Origin: Hyphomicrobiales bacterium | Lineage (GTDB): Bacteria > Pseudomonadota > Alphaproteobacteria > Rhizobiales > Rhizobiaceae | Assembly: GCA_030456445.1 (NCBI GenBank) | Contig: JAKDNM010000015.1 | Span: 1-45,867 of the forward strand | Direction of reading: 5' to 3' | Length of the DNA: 45,867 bases | In this document: in pieces, positions 31,000-39,588 of the stretch | How positions within the stretch are numbered: the first letter of the stretch is position 1 | Layout of the letters: every line of letters starts with the position of its first letter | Notes under the pieces: generated by a model | The model's database searches: none | Told to the model about the DNA's origin: nothing | What the model saw: only the letters and a program-made list of their open reading frames with translations | Translations under genes and position numbers: made by a program

Positions 31000-32136
31000 T
31001 TATGCCGGACAGCCGAAGATGTCATTCCAGAAAACGAACGCCATGAACAGGAGAACGGCAAGCAATCCCGCCTTGTAGACGATCTCGACGACCTTTTCCG
31101 ATACCGGCCGGCGAAATACCGCCTCCAGCGCATAAAACAGCAGGTGCCCGCCGTCCAGCGGCGGGATCGGCAAGAGATTGAGCACCCCGATCCCCACCGA
31201 CAGCAAGGCGACCAGTTGTATCAGCCACTGGAAGCCCAGTTGCGCTGCCTTGCCCGCCATGTCCGCGATCTTGACCGGACCGCCAAGCTGGCATCTGTCT
31301 TCGCGGCCGACGGCGAAGCGGCTGAGGAAATCGCCGGTGCGGCCGATGATTCGCCACGTCTCCACGGTCGCCTGGCCGAACGCTTCGACCGGCCCGTAGG
31401 AGACGACATGCGGCTGGCCCAGCGCCTCGTCGTTGACGACGCCGATGACGCCCACCTTGATCTTGTTGCCGAGCGCATCGGTCTCCTCGATCAATTTCGG
31501 CGTCGCAGTCAGCGCGACGTCCTTGCCGTCCCGCCGGACGACGAAGCGGAGCGCCTCGCCGGCGTTGGGCGAAACCAGCCGCTGCACGTCGCCGAACGTC
31601 TCCACCTGGACGCCGTCGATCGAAACGAAGCGGTCGCCGGGCATGAAGCCCGCCGCTGCCGCCGGGCTCTCGGGCTGCACTTTCGCCACCATGGGCTCGG
31701 CCACGTAACGCCCGTAAGTGGCGAAAAGCACGGTGAAAACGGCGATCGTCAGCAGGAAGTTGAAGAACGGCCCGGCGAAAACGGTCGCGGCGCGCTTCCA
31801 CAGCGCCTGCGTATGGAAAGCCACCTTGCGCTCTTCGTCGGTGAGCACTTCCATCCCCTCGGGGTCAGGCGTACTCGTCGCGCTCATGTCGCCGACGAAC
31901 TTCACATAGCCGCCAAGCGGGACGAGGCAGAGTTTCCAGCGGGTTCCGCGTCGATCGTTGAAGCCGGCGATCTCCGGCCCGAAGCCGATCGAAAACGCCT
32001 TGACCCCGATGCCGCACCAGCGGCCGACGAGATAGTGCCCCATCTCATGTATGAAGACGACGACCGTCAGCACGAACAGGAACGGCACGATCGTGCCGAT
32101 CAAGACGCCATCGGTGCTGAAAAGGGAAGAAAGCAT
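31000..32136 (-). CDS. rseP: Site-2 intramembrane zinc metalloprotease RseP
   Basis: Cuts membrane-embedded substrates, classically anti-sigma factors and remnant signal peptides. The 378-residue protein has the zinc motif HEMGH at residues 30-34 in helix 1, one PDZ domain at about 125-200 (ESPAAAAGFMPGDRFVSIDG), and the second active-site motif PPLDGGHLL with LDG at 327-329. E. coli RseP has two PDZ domains; I see one here, which fits the shorter length. bamA follows after 222 bp, in which I see only a 7-bp stem (30908-30931) without T-run. Confidence 0.97.
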   Translation of the reverse strand: MLSSLFSTDGVLIGTIVPFLFVLTVVVFIHEMGHYLVGRWCGIGVKAFSIGFGPEIAGFNDRRGTRWKLCLVPLGGYVKFVGDMSATSTPDPEGMEVLTDEERKVAFHTQALWKRAATVFAGPFFNFLLTIAVFTVLFATYGRYVAEPMVAKVQPESPAAAAGFMPGDRFVSIDGVQVETFGDVQRLVSPNAGEALRFVVRRDGKDVALTATPKLIEETDALGNKIKVGVIGVVNDEALGQPHVVSYGPVEAFGQATVETWRIIGRTGDFLSRFAVGREDRCQLGGPVKIADMAGKAAQLGFQWLIQLVALLSVGIGVLNLLPIPPLDGGHLLFYALEAVFRRPVSEKVVEIVYKAGLLAVLLFMAFVFWNDIFGCPA

Positions 32137-32229
32137 TCCTGGCGGCGTTCCTTCGGCTGGCTTCCGTGTGAAGCGGTGCTGTGCGTTGCGATTCGGCCCC
32201 GGCGATTCGATGACCGGGATATAAGCCCG

Positions 32230-33039
32230 TTATGGGTTGAAAAAGCCATGCGACGGCTGGTCCACACCGCCGAGCGCCACACCGATCAGGTAAAGGGCAA
32301 AACCCGCGGCCACAAGCCCGTCGACCCGGTCCATCAATCCTCCATGACCGGGGATGACGTGGCTCGAATCCTTGACGCCGAAGTGCCGCTTGACGGCCGA
32401 TTCGAAAAGATCGCCGGCTTGTGCCACGACCGCCAGCATGAATGCGGCCGCAGCCGCAAGGCCGACCGCGCCGGAACCGGCCGCGGCAGCAGTCGCGACC
32501 CCGGCCGCGACACCGGCAACCGTTCCCCCGATCGCCCCGCTCCAGGTCTTTCCGGGAGAAATCTTCGGCGCAAGCTTCGGCCCGCCGAACGTCTTGCCCG
32601 TGAAATAGGCTGCGATGTCCGTCGCCCAGACGATGGCGAACAGGAAAAGAATGGCCTTCAGCCCCGCCCCGTCGTCGCCCCGCAGCAGGGCAAGGCTGAT
32701 CGCCGCCAGGCCCGCATAGGCAAGCGCGGCGGCCGCGGACATCTCACGGCCGAGCCCCCATCCAACGGCGAGCGTGACGCCGATGCCGACGAGGAACGCG
32801 ACCGCCAGGGCATTCGTCGCGGCGCCGGAAGCCAGCATCGCCGCGACGACAGCCAGCGCGATGCCTCCGACAGCCCCGCGGCTTATTCGAAGCCCGGCCA
32901 TCGAGACCCATTCGTAATAGACAAGCGCCGCGCCGAGGATAACCAACAGCCTGAAAGGCAGCCCCCCCAGCCATGTAAGCCACAGGACGGCGGCAGCCAG
33001 CACAATTGCGGAAAGCGCCCGTGTCTGCAGATTATTCAT
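32230..33039 (-). CDS. cdsA: Phosphatidate cytidylyltransferase
   Basis: Makes CDP-diacylglycerol, precursor of all bacterial phospholipids. The 269-residue multi-pass membrane protein has SPGKTWSGAIGGTVAG and the family signature KRHFGVKDSSHVIPGHGG followed by LMDRVDG, with catalytic Asp residues. Hydrophobic segments alternate along the whole length. It lies 40 bp after uppS and 93 bp before rseP. dxr, found between frr and uppS in E. coli, is not in this cluster. Confidence 0.97.
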   Translation of the reverse strand: MNNLQTRALSAIVLAAAVLWLTWLGGLPFRLLVILGAALVYYEWVSMAGLRISRGAVGGIALAVVAAMLASGAATNALAVAFLVGIGVTLAVGWGLGREMSAAAALAYAGLAAISLALLRGDDGAGLKAILFLFAIVWATDIAAYFTGKTFGGPKLAPKISPGKTWSGAIGGTVAGVAAGVATAAAAGSGAVGLAAAAAFMLAVVAQAGDLFESAVKRHFGVKDSSHVIPGHGGLMDRVDGLVAAGFALYLIGVALGGVDQPSHGFFNP

Positions 33040-33079
33040 TCCGCCTCGCGGGCCTTACCGCCCTCACCGGGACCGCTCT

Positions 33080-33799
33080 TCACAATGCCACGTCTTGCGG
33101 TGCGACACCGCCGAACCGGCGATCCCGCGCCGAATAGATGTCGATCGCCTCAGCCAGCTTGCGCTGGTCGAAATCCGGCCAGTAGCAGGGCATGAAAACC
33201 AGTTCGCTATAGGCGGCCTGCCAGAGCAGGAAGTTGGAAAGGCGCTGTTCGCCGCTGGTGCGGATGACGAGATCCGGATCCGGCATGGCGGCCGTATCCA
33301 GGTACGTCTCGAAGACATCGGGCGTCACTTCCTCGAGGCTGATCCGCCCTTCCCCCGCGGCCCGCGCGAGTTTCCGCGCCGCCCGCGCTATCTCATCCCT
33401 GGCGCCGTAGTTGAAGGCGATCACCAGATTCATGTTGGTGTTGGCTTTCGTAAGCGATTCAGCTTCCTCGAGAAGAACTTTAATATCCGACGCGAGGTTC
33501 TCCCGGTCTCCGATCACCAACACCTTGACGCCGCTCTGGTGCAGTTCGGCAAGGTCGCGACGAATGAAGAGCTTGAGAAGCCCCATGAGATCGCTGACCT
33601 CGGCCTTGGGGCGAGCCCAGTTCTCCGAGGAGAAGGCGTAGACGGTCAGCCAGGAAATACGCATGTCGCCGGCCGCGCGCACCGTCTTGCGCAACGCCTC
33701 CACCCCTGCCCGGTGACCGGCGGCGCGCGGCAGGCCTCGCGCCTTGGCCCAGCGCCCGTTGCCGTCCATGATGATCGCGATATGCGTCGGCTTCGCCAT
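33080..33799 (-). CDS. uppS: Isoprenyl transferase (undecaprenyl diphosphate synthase)
   Basis: A cis-prenyltransferase that makes the C55 carrier lipid for peptidoglycan and O-antigen. The 239-residue protein has the N-terminal motif [17 protein letters not shown] with catalytic Asp12, then [24 protein letters not shown], and the signature [19 protein letters not shown]. Length is normal. It lies 34 bp after frr. Confidence 0.98.
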   Translation of the reverse strand: MAKPTHIAIIMDGNGRWAKARGLPRAAGHRAGVEALRKTVRAAGDMRISWLTVYAFSSENWARPKAEVSDLMGLLKLFIRRDLAELHQSGVKVLVIGDRENLASDIKVLLEEAESLTKANTNMNLVIAFNYGARDEIARAARKLARAAGEGRISLEEVTPDVFETYLDTAAMPDPDLVIRTSGEQRLSNFLLWQAAYSELVFMPCYWPDFDQRKLAEAIDIYSARDRRFGGVAPQDVAL

Positions 33800-33833
33800 C
33801 CGATTCTTTCGCCGCCTCTCGCGCTGGCGCGGT

Positions 33834-34394
33834 TCAGACCTGCAGGATTTCCGCTTCCTTCTCGCCGAGAAGGCTATCGATGGAAGCGATCGTGTCGTCC
33901 GTCAATTTCTGCATACGATCGGAATGGACACGGCTGTCGTCCTGGCTGATCTCGCCGTCCTTCTCCGTCTTCTTGATCTGCTCCATGCCGTCGCGGCGCA
34001 CATGCCGCACCGCCACCCTCGCCTGCTCGGCATATTGATGCGCGATCTTCACAAGCTGCTTGCGGCGGTCCTCCGTCAATTCCGGCAGGGGAATCCTGAG
34101 CGTCGTGCCGTCCATGATCGGGTTGAAGCCGAGATTGGATTCGCGGATCGCACGGTCGACCGCTCCCACCATCTGCTTGTCCCAGACCGAGACCGAGATC
34201 ATGCGCGGCTCCGGGACGCTGATGGTCGCCACCTGGTTGACGGGCATCGACGAGCCATAGGCATCGACATTGACCGCATCGAGAAGGTTGCCGGAAGCAC
34301 GGCCGGTGCGAAGGGAAGCCAGATCGCTCTTGTAGGCATGGATGGCGCCGTCCATGCGGCGCTGTACGTCGTTGAAATCGATCGCGCTACTCAT
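33834..34394 (-). CDS. frr: Ribosome recycling factor
   Basis: Splits the post-termination ribosome together with EF-G. The 186-residue protein has the two-domain shape: long helices plus a small beta domain. Typical segments are [51 protein letters not shown] and [14 protein letters not shown]. It lies between pyrH (65 bp) and uppS (34 bp) on one strand. Confidence 0.98.
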   Translation of the reverse strand: MSSAIDFNDVQRRMDGAIHAYKSDLASLRTGRASGNLLDAVNVDAYGSSMPVNQVATISVPEPRMISVSVWDKQMVGAVDRAIRESNLGFNPIMDGTTLRIPLPELTEDRRKQLVKIAHQYAEQARVAVRHVRRDGMEQIKKTEKDGEISQDDSRVHSDRMQKLTDDTIASIDSLLGEKEAEILQV

Positions 34395-34459
34395 CTAGAC
34401 GCCTCCCGTACCGGCCGCCGCATCGAAGATCGAGCAGCCTTCCAATTAATCCGCTTTTG

Positions 34460-35185
34460 TTATTGTGCATCCGATACCACGGTGCATCGGCCTTCACCCC
34501 TGAGGATTGCGCCGAAGCCGCCCTTTTCGTGAATGGAATAGACGATTATCGGGATGTTGTTCTCCCGCGCAAGCGCAATCGCCGTCGTATCCATTACCAG
34601 CAGGCCGTCGTTCAGCACCTGCTCGTGGGTGATACGGTCATAGCGTTTCGCCGATGCATCACGCTTGGGATCGTCCGAATAGACACCGTCGACCTGCGTT
34701 CCCTTGAAAAGAGCGTCGGCGCCGATCTCGGCGGCCCGAAGCGCAGCGGCCGAATCGGTCGTAAAGAACGGGTTGCCGGTGCCGCCGGCGAAGATCACCA
34801 CCTTGCCGGCATCGATATAGGCCGTCGCCTGGCGCTGCGAGAAGCTTTCGCACAATTCCGGCATGGCGATTGCCGAAAGAACAACGGCATCGACGCCGAT
34901 CTTCACAAGCGAGGTTCTGAGCGCCAGCGAATTGATGACGGTGCCGAGCATGCCCATATGGTCGCCCGTCACCCGGTCGCCGCCCTTGGAGGCGACGGCG
35001 ACGCCGCGGAAGATGTTGCCGCCGCCGATCACCACCGCCACCTCGACGCCCATCGAGCGCGCCTCGGCAATGTCGGAGGCGATCCGGTCGACCACGGAAA
35101 CGTCGATGCCGAATCCCTGCTCGCCCATCAATGCCTCGCCGGACGCTTTCAGAAGCACGCGGCGGTAGCGGGGTGTTTCCGGCAT
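34460..35185 (-). CDS. pyrH: UMP kinase
   Basis: Phosphorylates UMP to UDP; feeds CTP synthase and cell wall nucleotide sugars. The 241-residue amino-acid-kinase-fold protein has VLLKASGEALMGEQG, VVIGGGNIFRG, FAGGTGNPFFTTDSAAALRA and YDRITHEQVL. The start ATG 35185 (MPETPRYRRVLLK) has a strong GAGGAAA site; an upstream in-frame Met at 35224 lacks one. A strong hairpin lies between tsf and this gene. Confidence 0.98.
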   Translation of the reverse strand: MPETPRYRRVLLKASGEALMGEQGFGIDVSVVDRIASDIAEARSMGVEVAVVIGGGNIFRGVAVASKGGDRVTGDHMGMLGTVINSLALRTSLVKIGVDAVVLSAIAMPELCESFSQRQATAYIDAGKVVIFAGGTGNPFFTTDSAAALRAAEIGADALFKGTQVDGVYSDDPKRDASAKRYDRITHEQVLNDGLLVMDTTAIALARENNIPIIVYSIHEKGGFGAILRGEGRCTVVSDAQ

Positions 35186-35226
35186 GTTTTCCTCAAAATG
35201 ATGGAAGGCGGAACCCGGATACACGA

Positions 35227-35254
35227 AGGGCGCCGCGATGTCACGCGGCGCCCT
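35227..35254 (-). other. Strong GC hairpin between tsf and pyrH
   Basis: A perfect 11-bp inverted repeat, AGGGCGCCGCG/CGCGGCGCCCT with a 6-nt loop, sits 27 bp past the tsf stop. No T-run follows on either strand, so a factor-independent terminator is not supported. It may stabilise the upstream rpsB-tsf mRNA or attenuate readthrough into pyrH, which is inference. Confidence 0.6.
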
Positions 35255-35281
35255 CGTTGTACATGAAGCCTTCGGGCAGGC

Positions 35282-36205
35282 TTATTTCTTCACGGCTGCC
35301 GCGACCTCTGCGGCGAAATCCGACGTCTCGCGCTCGATGCCCTCGCCAAGCGCGAAGCGGACGAAGCCGGTGATCGCGGCCGGCGCGCCGATGTCCTTTT
35401 CGGCTTCTTTCAGCGCCTGCTCGACCGTCACGTCGGGATTGACCACGAAAGCCTGCTTGAGGAGGACGACCTCCTCGTAGAATTTGCGCATACGGCCCTC
35501 GACCATCTTCTCGATGATCGCTTCGGGCTTGCCCGAAGCGCGCGCCTGCTCGGAGAAGATCGCCTTCTCGCGGGCGATCGCGGCGGCGTCGATCTCGGCG
35601 TCGGTCAGCGCCATCGGCGAAGTCGCCGCGACATGCATCGCGACCTGCCTGCCGAAGGCACGCGCCTTGGCGGCGTCGCCCGTCGTCTCGACGGCGACGA
35701 GCACGCCGATCTTGCCGAGATTGTCGGCGGCGGCGTTGTGAACATAGGTCGCCACGGCGCCGGACTTCACCGAAAGCTTCGCCGAGCGGCGGAAACCCAA
35801 ATTCTCGCCGATCGTTCCGACAGCGTCCTTGATGGTCTCGGCAACGTTCTTGCCGGAGCCGGGATAGGCGGCGTTCGCCACCGCCTCGCTGGAGCCGTCG
35901 GTCGCGAGCGCCACCTGCGCCACGTTGCGCACGATGTCCTGGAAGGCTTCGTTGCGCGCCACGAAATCGGTTTCGGAGTTGACCTCCACGGCGACGGCGG
36001 AAAGATCGTCGGCGGCAACGCCGATCAACCCTTCGGCCGCCGTGCGCCCAGCCTTCTTGTCGGCCTTGGCGATGCCCTTCTTGCGCAGCCAGTCGACCGC
36101 CTCCTCCATGTTGCCGCCGGTTTCGGTAAGGGCGGCCTTGCAATCCATCATGCCCGCGCCCGTGATGTCGCGGAGTTCTTTTACCTGTGCTGCGGAAATG
36201 CTCAT
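35282..36205 (-). CDS. tsf: Translation elongation factor Ts
   Basis: The guanine-nucleotide exchange factor for EF-Tu. The 307-residue protein has the N-terminal UBA-like domain with [20 protein letters not shown] and [13 protein letters not shown], then the core with [13 protein letters not shown] (including the TDFV motif that contacts EF-Tu) and the dimerisation part with [24 protein letters not shown] precedes the ATG. It follows rpsB after 123 bp, which contains a GGAGCGCG/CGCGCTCC hairpin (36279-36300). Confidence 0.98.
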   Translation of the reverse strand: MSISAAQVKELRDITGAGMMDCKAALTETGGNMEEAVDWLRKKGIAKADKKAGRTAAEGLIGVAADDLSAVAVEVNSETDFVARNEAFQDIVRNVAQVALATDGSSEAVANAAYPGSGKNVAETIKDAVGTIGENLGFRRSAKLSVKSGAVATYVHNAAADNLGKIGVLVAVETTGDAAKARAFGRQVAMHVAATSPMALTDAEIDAAAIAREKAIFSEQARASGKPEAIIEKMVEGRMRKFYEEVVLLKQAFVVNPDVTVEQALKEAEKDIGAPAAITGFVRFALGEGIERETSDFAAEVAAAVKK

Positions 36206-36328
36206 CTTTGCCTCGTCACTTAAAAACGCAAAAGCGCCAGCCGGTTGAAGGCGGACGCCGATGCGACAGGAAATGGTCGGAGCGCGGCCACGCGCGCTCC
36301 CTCGATTCGTGCAACCGCAAAGCCCCGA

Positions 36329-37174
36329 TCAGGCCTTCGCGGAGCCCTCGGCGGCCTCGCCGCTCTCGCTGGCTGCAGCGGCTTCCGGTTCGGCGGCCGC
36401 CGGCACATCCGCGGCGGGTTCTTCCACCAAAGCCGGCTCCACCGGAGCCACGTCGGACGCACCGACGTCGACGCCGAGCGCACCTTGCTGGCGGGCAATG
36501 CCGTCGATCGCAGCCTTCGACACCAGATCGCAATAGAGCGAGATGGCACGCGCGGCGTCGTCATTGCCCGGCACGGCGTAGTCGATCTTGTCGGGATCGC
36601 AGTTGGAATCGACGATCGCCACGACCGGAATGCCAAGACGCTTGGCTTCCTCGATCGCGATCGCTTCCTTGTTGGTATCGATCACGAAGATCAGGTCCGG
36701 CGTCGAGCCCATATCCTTGATGCCGCCGAGCGCGCGGTTCAACTTCTCGCGCTCGCGATCGAGGGTAAGGCGCTCCTTCTTGGTGAAGCCCTGGGCTTCG
36801 CCGGCGAGCAACTCATCGAGCTTGCGCAGACGCGAAATCGAGTTGGAGATCGTCTTCCAGTTGGTGAGCATGCCGCCCAGCCAGCGCGAATTCACGTAGT
36901 ATTGCGCTGAGCGCTGCGCAGCATCGGCGACCAGTTCCGACGCCTGACGCTTGGTGCCGACGAAAAGCACGCGACCGCCCCCGGCGACCGTATCCGATAT
37001 GACCTTGAGCGCCTGGTGCAGCAGCGGCACCGTCTGCGAGAGGTCGATGATGTGAACGTTGTTGCGGGCGCCGAAGATATAGGGCGCCATCTTCGGGTTC
37101 CAGCGATGGGTCTGGTGGCCGAAGTGAACACCAGCTTCCAGAAGCTGGCGCATGCTGAAATCAGGCAGAGCCAT
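36329..37174 (-). CDS. rpsB: 30S ribosomal protein S2
   Basis: Small-subunit protein at the head-body junction, needed for S1 binding. The 281-residue protein has [50 protein letters not shown], and the later [19 protein letters not shown] and [18 protein letters not shown]. The core ends near residue 235; the last 45 residues are an Ala/Glu/Pro-rich acidic tail, absent in E. coli S2 but common in alphaproteobacteria. AAGGA precedes the ATG. A structured leader and a promoter lie upstream. Confidence 0.99.
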   Translation of the reverse strand: MALPDFSMRQLLEAGVHFGHQTHRWNPKMAPYIFGARNNVHIIDLSQTVPLLHQALKVISDTVAGGGRVLFVGTKRQASELVADAAQRSAQYYVNSRWLGGMLTNWKTISNSISRLRKLDELLAGEAQGFTKKERLTLDREREKLNRALGGIKDMGSTPDLIFVIDTNKEAIAIEEAKRLGIPVVAIVDSNCDPDKIDYAVPGNDDAARAISLYCDLVSKAAIDGIARQQGALGVDVGASDVAPVEPALVEEPAADVPAAAEPEAAAASESGEAAEGSAKA

Positions 37175-37185
37175 TTAATCGTCCT

Positions 37186-37254
37186 TTCCGGTTCAAGCCT
37201 CCACGGATCCCGACGAACCGGAATTTCCAGGTCGCCACCGGCGGTCTTCGCCGG
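37186..37254 (-). promoter_or_regulatory. Structured 5' leader of rpsB (two hairpins)
   Basis: On the minus strand the leader RNA would fold a CCGGCG/CGCCGG hairpin (37238-37254, 5-nt loop) and then TTCCGGTTC/GAACCGGAA (37186-37223, perfect 9-bp stem, 20-nt loop). The second stem ends where the AAGGA ribosome site begins. Ribosomal protein S2 represses its own operon in other bacteria; a similar role here is inference. Confidence 0.5.
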
Positions 37255-37300
37255 ATTTCTCCCGGACGAAAACCATGATCCGTGTGTGGAATAAGCGCGC

Positions 37301-37328
37301 ATATAAAGGCTCGGCCAAGGAAACGCAA
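37301..37328 (-). promoter_or_regulatory. Candidate promoter of rpsB-tsf
   Basis: Minus strand TTGCGT (37323-37328) and TTATAT (37301-37306) are separated by 16 bp. This would start transcription near 37294 and give a leader of about 120 nt covering both hairpins. Confidence 0.45.
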
Positions 37329-37387
37329 GCCATGGACGGTTATGGCGTCCGGCCTGAAAATCGCACTCAGGCCCGGCACGGCGGAGA

Positions 37388-38218
37388 CTATTTCCCGCAC
37401 TTGTCCTTATGCGGCTCGAATACGGAGAGATCGACCAGCCTGCCCTTCACGGAGAAGTCCCCATAGTCCATCAGGAGGTCGCGCGTGATGCCGTTGTCGT
37501 GCAGCTTGAGCGAAATGGAGTAGGTCGGCAGCATACCGCTCCCCTTGCCGCCGCTGGTGTCGAAATAGGCGATCGTAACCGGCCAGTAGGGGTCGTTTTT
37601 CAAACTGCCCAGAGCGGCATATTCCGGATCGTCCGCTTTGGTTTCCTTACGCTTGCCAATAACGACCGTCGTGGTCATCACACGATCGGCATCGTCCGAC
37701 CCGTCGAACAGGCTGGTTTCATAAAAATGCTCCCCATGCTCGGCCTTGCCGAGGAGCTCGACGAGATGCTGGGTCGGGAACCAGGTCTGCCGCAGCTTCA
37801 GGTCGGCCTTCTGCGGCTTGGTGAGCTTCACCGCAATGTCATCGGGGCCGCGTGTCGCCACGCCCTCGACCTCCTTGTCGAGGTCCCCGTCAACAAGGGA
37901 TTTCGTCGCGAAGCTGAACGTCTTGCCGTCGCCATCCTCGAAAGTGGTCGTCTGCTGGTCGGTGAGGCGAGGCGCATTCTCGGTATTGATACGCGTCACA
38001 TAGCGGAAGTTCGTCGTATAGCCTTCACAAGGCGACCCGCTGAACTCGTAGACCATGCGGCCGCTGAGGCTGGTTATTCCCGATTTGTCGCTCGCCTTGT
38101 CGAGCGCGAGGTCGTAGATCGCCCGGTGCGAGGCGAGAAACCGGGCGGATGCCTGCTGCACGTTGCATGTAGCGAGCAAGGCGAGCGCGATTATTACGAA
38201 CTGGCGGCTGGCGCCCAT
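37388..38218 (-). CDS. eipB: Cell envelope integrity protein EipB (DUF1849)
   Basis: A periplasmic beta-spiral protein; in Brucella EipB is needed for envelope integrity and resists envelope stress. The 276-residue precursor has a signal peptide to about residue 25 (FVIIALALLATCNVQQASA). The mature part starts with SHRAIYDLALDKA and has the conserved EFSGSPCEGYTTNFR. Cys64 and Cys274 (in HKDKCGK) match the pair that forms a disulfide in the Brucella protein, as I recall it. Start ATG 38218 has GGAG upstream; the open frame continues to 38386 but lacks homology and overlaps the divergent promoter. It is divergent from the ridA-like gene. Confidence 0.93.
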   Translation of the reverse strand: MGASRQFVIIALALLATCNVQQASARFLASHRAIYDLALDKASDKSGITSLSGRMVYEFSGSPCEGYTTNFRYVTRINTENAPRLTDQQTTTFEDGDGKTFSFATKSLVDGDLDKEVEGVATRGPDDIAVKLTKPQKADLKLRQTWFPTQHLVELLGKAEHGEHFYETSLFDGSDDADRVMTTTVVIGKRKETKADDPEYAALGSLKNDPYWPVTIAYFDTSGGKGSGMLPTYSISLKLHDNGITRDLLMDYGDFSVKGRLVDLSVFEPHKDKCGK

Positions 38219-38345
38219 GCAGGAACTCCAATGGCGGCCCCAAGCCGCGAATTTTCGTGAAGCTCGGAAAAAGTCGTGGCGGAAGCGAGGCGGAAAAGAT
38301 ACGCCTCTCGCGAATGCACATTCACTTTCCCAAGGAGGGTAGAAA

Positions 38346-38810
38346 ATGGTCGATACCATACAATCACGGCTCGATGCACACGGCATTGTCCTGCCCAGGC
38401 CGGCAGCACCCGCGGCGAACTACGTACCTTTCGGCCGGGCCGGCAATCTTCTCTTCATTTCCGGCCAGTTGCCGCTGAAGGACGGCAAGCTTGTCTCCGC
38501 CGGCCTGCTCGGGCGCGACCTGGATGTCGCGGCGGGACAGGAAGCGGCAAGGCTCTGTGCCATCAATATCCTCGCGCAGGTACAGGCGGCGCTCGGCGAT
38601 CTCGAACAGTTGAAGAGCGTTTTGAGGATTTCGGTCCTTGTCGCCTCGACGCCCGATTTCACCGACCAGCATCTCGTCGGCAACGGCGCTTCCGATCTTC
38701 TGGCCGCCATCCTCGGCGAGCGCGGCAAGCATTCGCGGGTCGCCGTCGGGATGGCCTCACTACCGCTCAACGCATCGGTCGAGGTCGAATCCATTATCGA
38801 GGCGATGTAA
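38346..38810 (+). CDS. RidA family protein
   Basis: A 154-residue YjgF/RidA-type protein. Classical RidA hydrolyses reactive enamine/imine intermediates from PLP enzymes; this belongs to the longer relatives with a 20-residue N-terminal extension. Visible: YVPFGRAGNLLFISGQLP, LCAINILAQVQAALGDLEQL, and SRVAVGMASLPLNASVEVES, which keeps an Arg where RidA has its catalytic Arg; activity is still uncertain. AAGGAGG precedes the ATG. The phosphodiesterase gene follows after 4 bp, so they are coupled. Confidence 0.93.
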   Translation: MVDTIQSRLDAHGIVLPRPAAPAANYVPFGRAGNLLFISGQLPLKDGKLVSAGLLGRDLDVAAGQEAARLCAINILAQVQAALGDLEQLKSVLRISVLVASTPDFTDQHLVGNGASDLLAAILGERGKHSRVAVGMASLPLNASVEVESIIEAM

Positions 38811-38814
38811 TCCC

Positions 38815-39540
38815 ATGATCGCCATTCCATGGCTTGCCGAAAATCCGATTGCGCATCGCGGCCTTCACGACCTCAACAAGGCCCGCTGGGAAAATACGCT
38901 GTCGGCTTTCCGTGAGGCGGTTCGGCACGGCTATGCGATCGAGTGCGACGTGCACCTTTCCAGCGACGGGGTCCCGGTCGTCTTCCACGATGACGACCTG
39001 AAGCGGCTGACCGGACGCGATGGCCAGCCTTGCGACTATCCCGTTGCCGAGCTTGCCGCGATGAAGATCGGGACCAGCGACGATCGCATACCTACCTTGG
39101 CGGAGATGTTGAAAACGGTCGCCGGCAAGGTACCGCTGGTCATCGAAATGAAGGGCATGGAAGGCAAGGATGACGGCCTTGTCGCCAAGGTCGCCGGACT
39201 GCTCTCCGGCTACAAGGGCAAGGCCGCCATCATGTCCTTCGATCACTGGCTTGTCCGCCAGTTCCCGAAAGACGCGCCGGGCATTCCCGCCGGGCTGACG
39301 GCGCTCGGGCAGACGGACAAGGATATCGAGGGGCATTTCGCCATGCTGGCCTACGATCTCTCCTTCGTTTCCTACTGCCTGGCCGACATGCCGAACCGCT
39401 TCGTCAGCCTCGTGCGCGAAGAACTGTCCATGCCGGTGGTAAGCTGGACGGTGCGCGACCAGACCGCCGCCGATCTCACCTTCAAATATGCCGACCAGAT
39501 GACCTTCGAAGGTTTTATCCCCGAGGTGGCGAGCGTCTGA
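38815..39540 (+). CDS. Glycerophosphodiester phosphodiesterase family protein
   Basis: A 241-residue GDPD-type TIM barrel, which cleaves glycerophosphodiesters from phospholipid turnover to glycerol 3-phosphate and alcohol. The active-site motifs are present: IAHRGLH (His14-Arg15), IECDVHLSSDG (Glu43, Asp45) and VFHDDDLKRLTG (His58). IEMKG provides a further metal ligand. No signal peptide is visible, so it is probably cytoplasmic. Second gene of a RidA-GDPD-FemAB-like run; only 4 bp separate it from the RidA-type gene. Confidence 0.95.
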   Translation: MIAIPWLAENPIAHRGLHDLNKARWENTLSAFREAVRHGYAIECDVHLSSDGVPVVFHDDDLKRLTGRDGQPCDYPVAELAAMKIGTSDDRIPTLAEMLKTVAGKVPLVIEMKGMEGKDDGLVAKVAGLLSGYKGKAAIMSFDHWLVRQFPKDAPGIPAGLTALGQTDKDIEGHFAMLAYDLSFVSYCLADMPNRFVSLVREELSMPVVSWTVRDQTAADLTFKYADQMTFEGFIPEVASV

Positions 39541-39588
39541 ACGGCGCTCCACCTTGCAAGGATGTCCGGGCGGCGTATCTAATCGGGC

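Noticed and set aside
31144-33195. A 683-codon open frame on the plus strand
   Set aside because: It lies opposite rseP and cdsA and has an extreme Arg/Asp/Gly composition with no recognisable motif.
37351-37373. GGCCTGA/TCAGGCC repeat past eipB, considered as its terminator
   Set aside because: The stem is only 7 bp with a 9-nt loop and there is no T-run on the minus strand.
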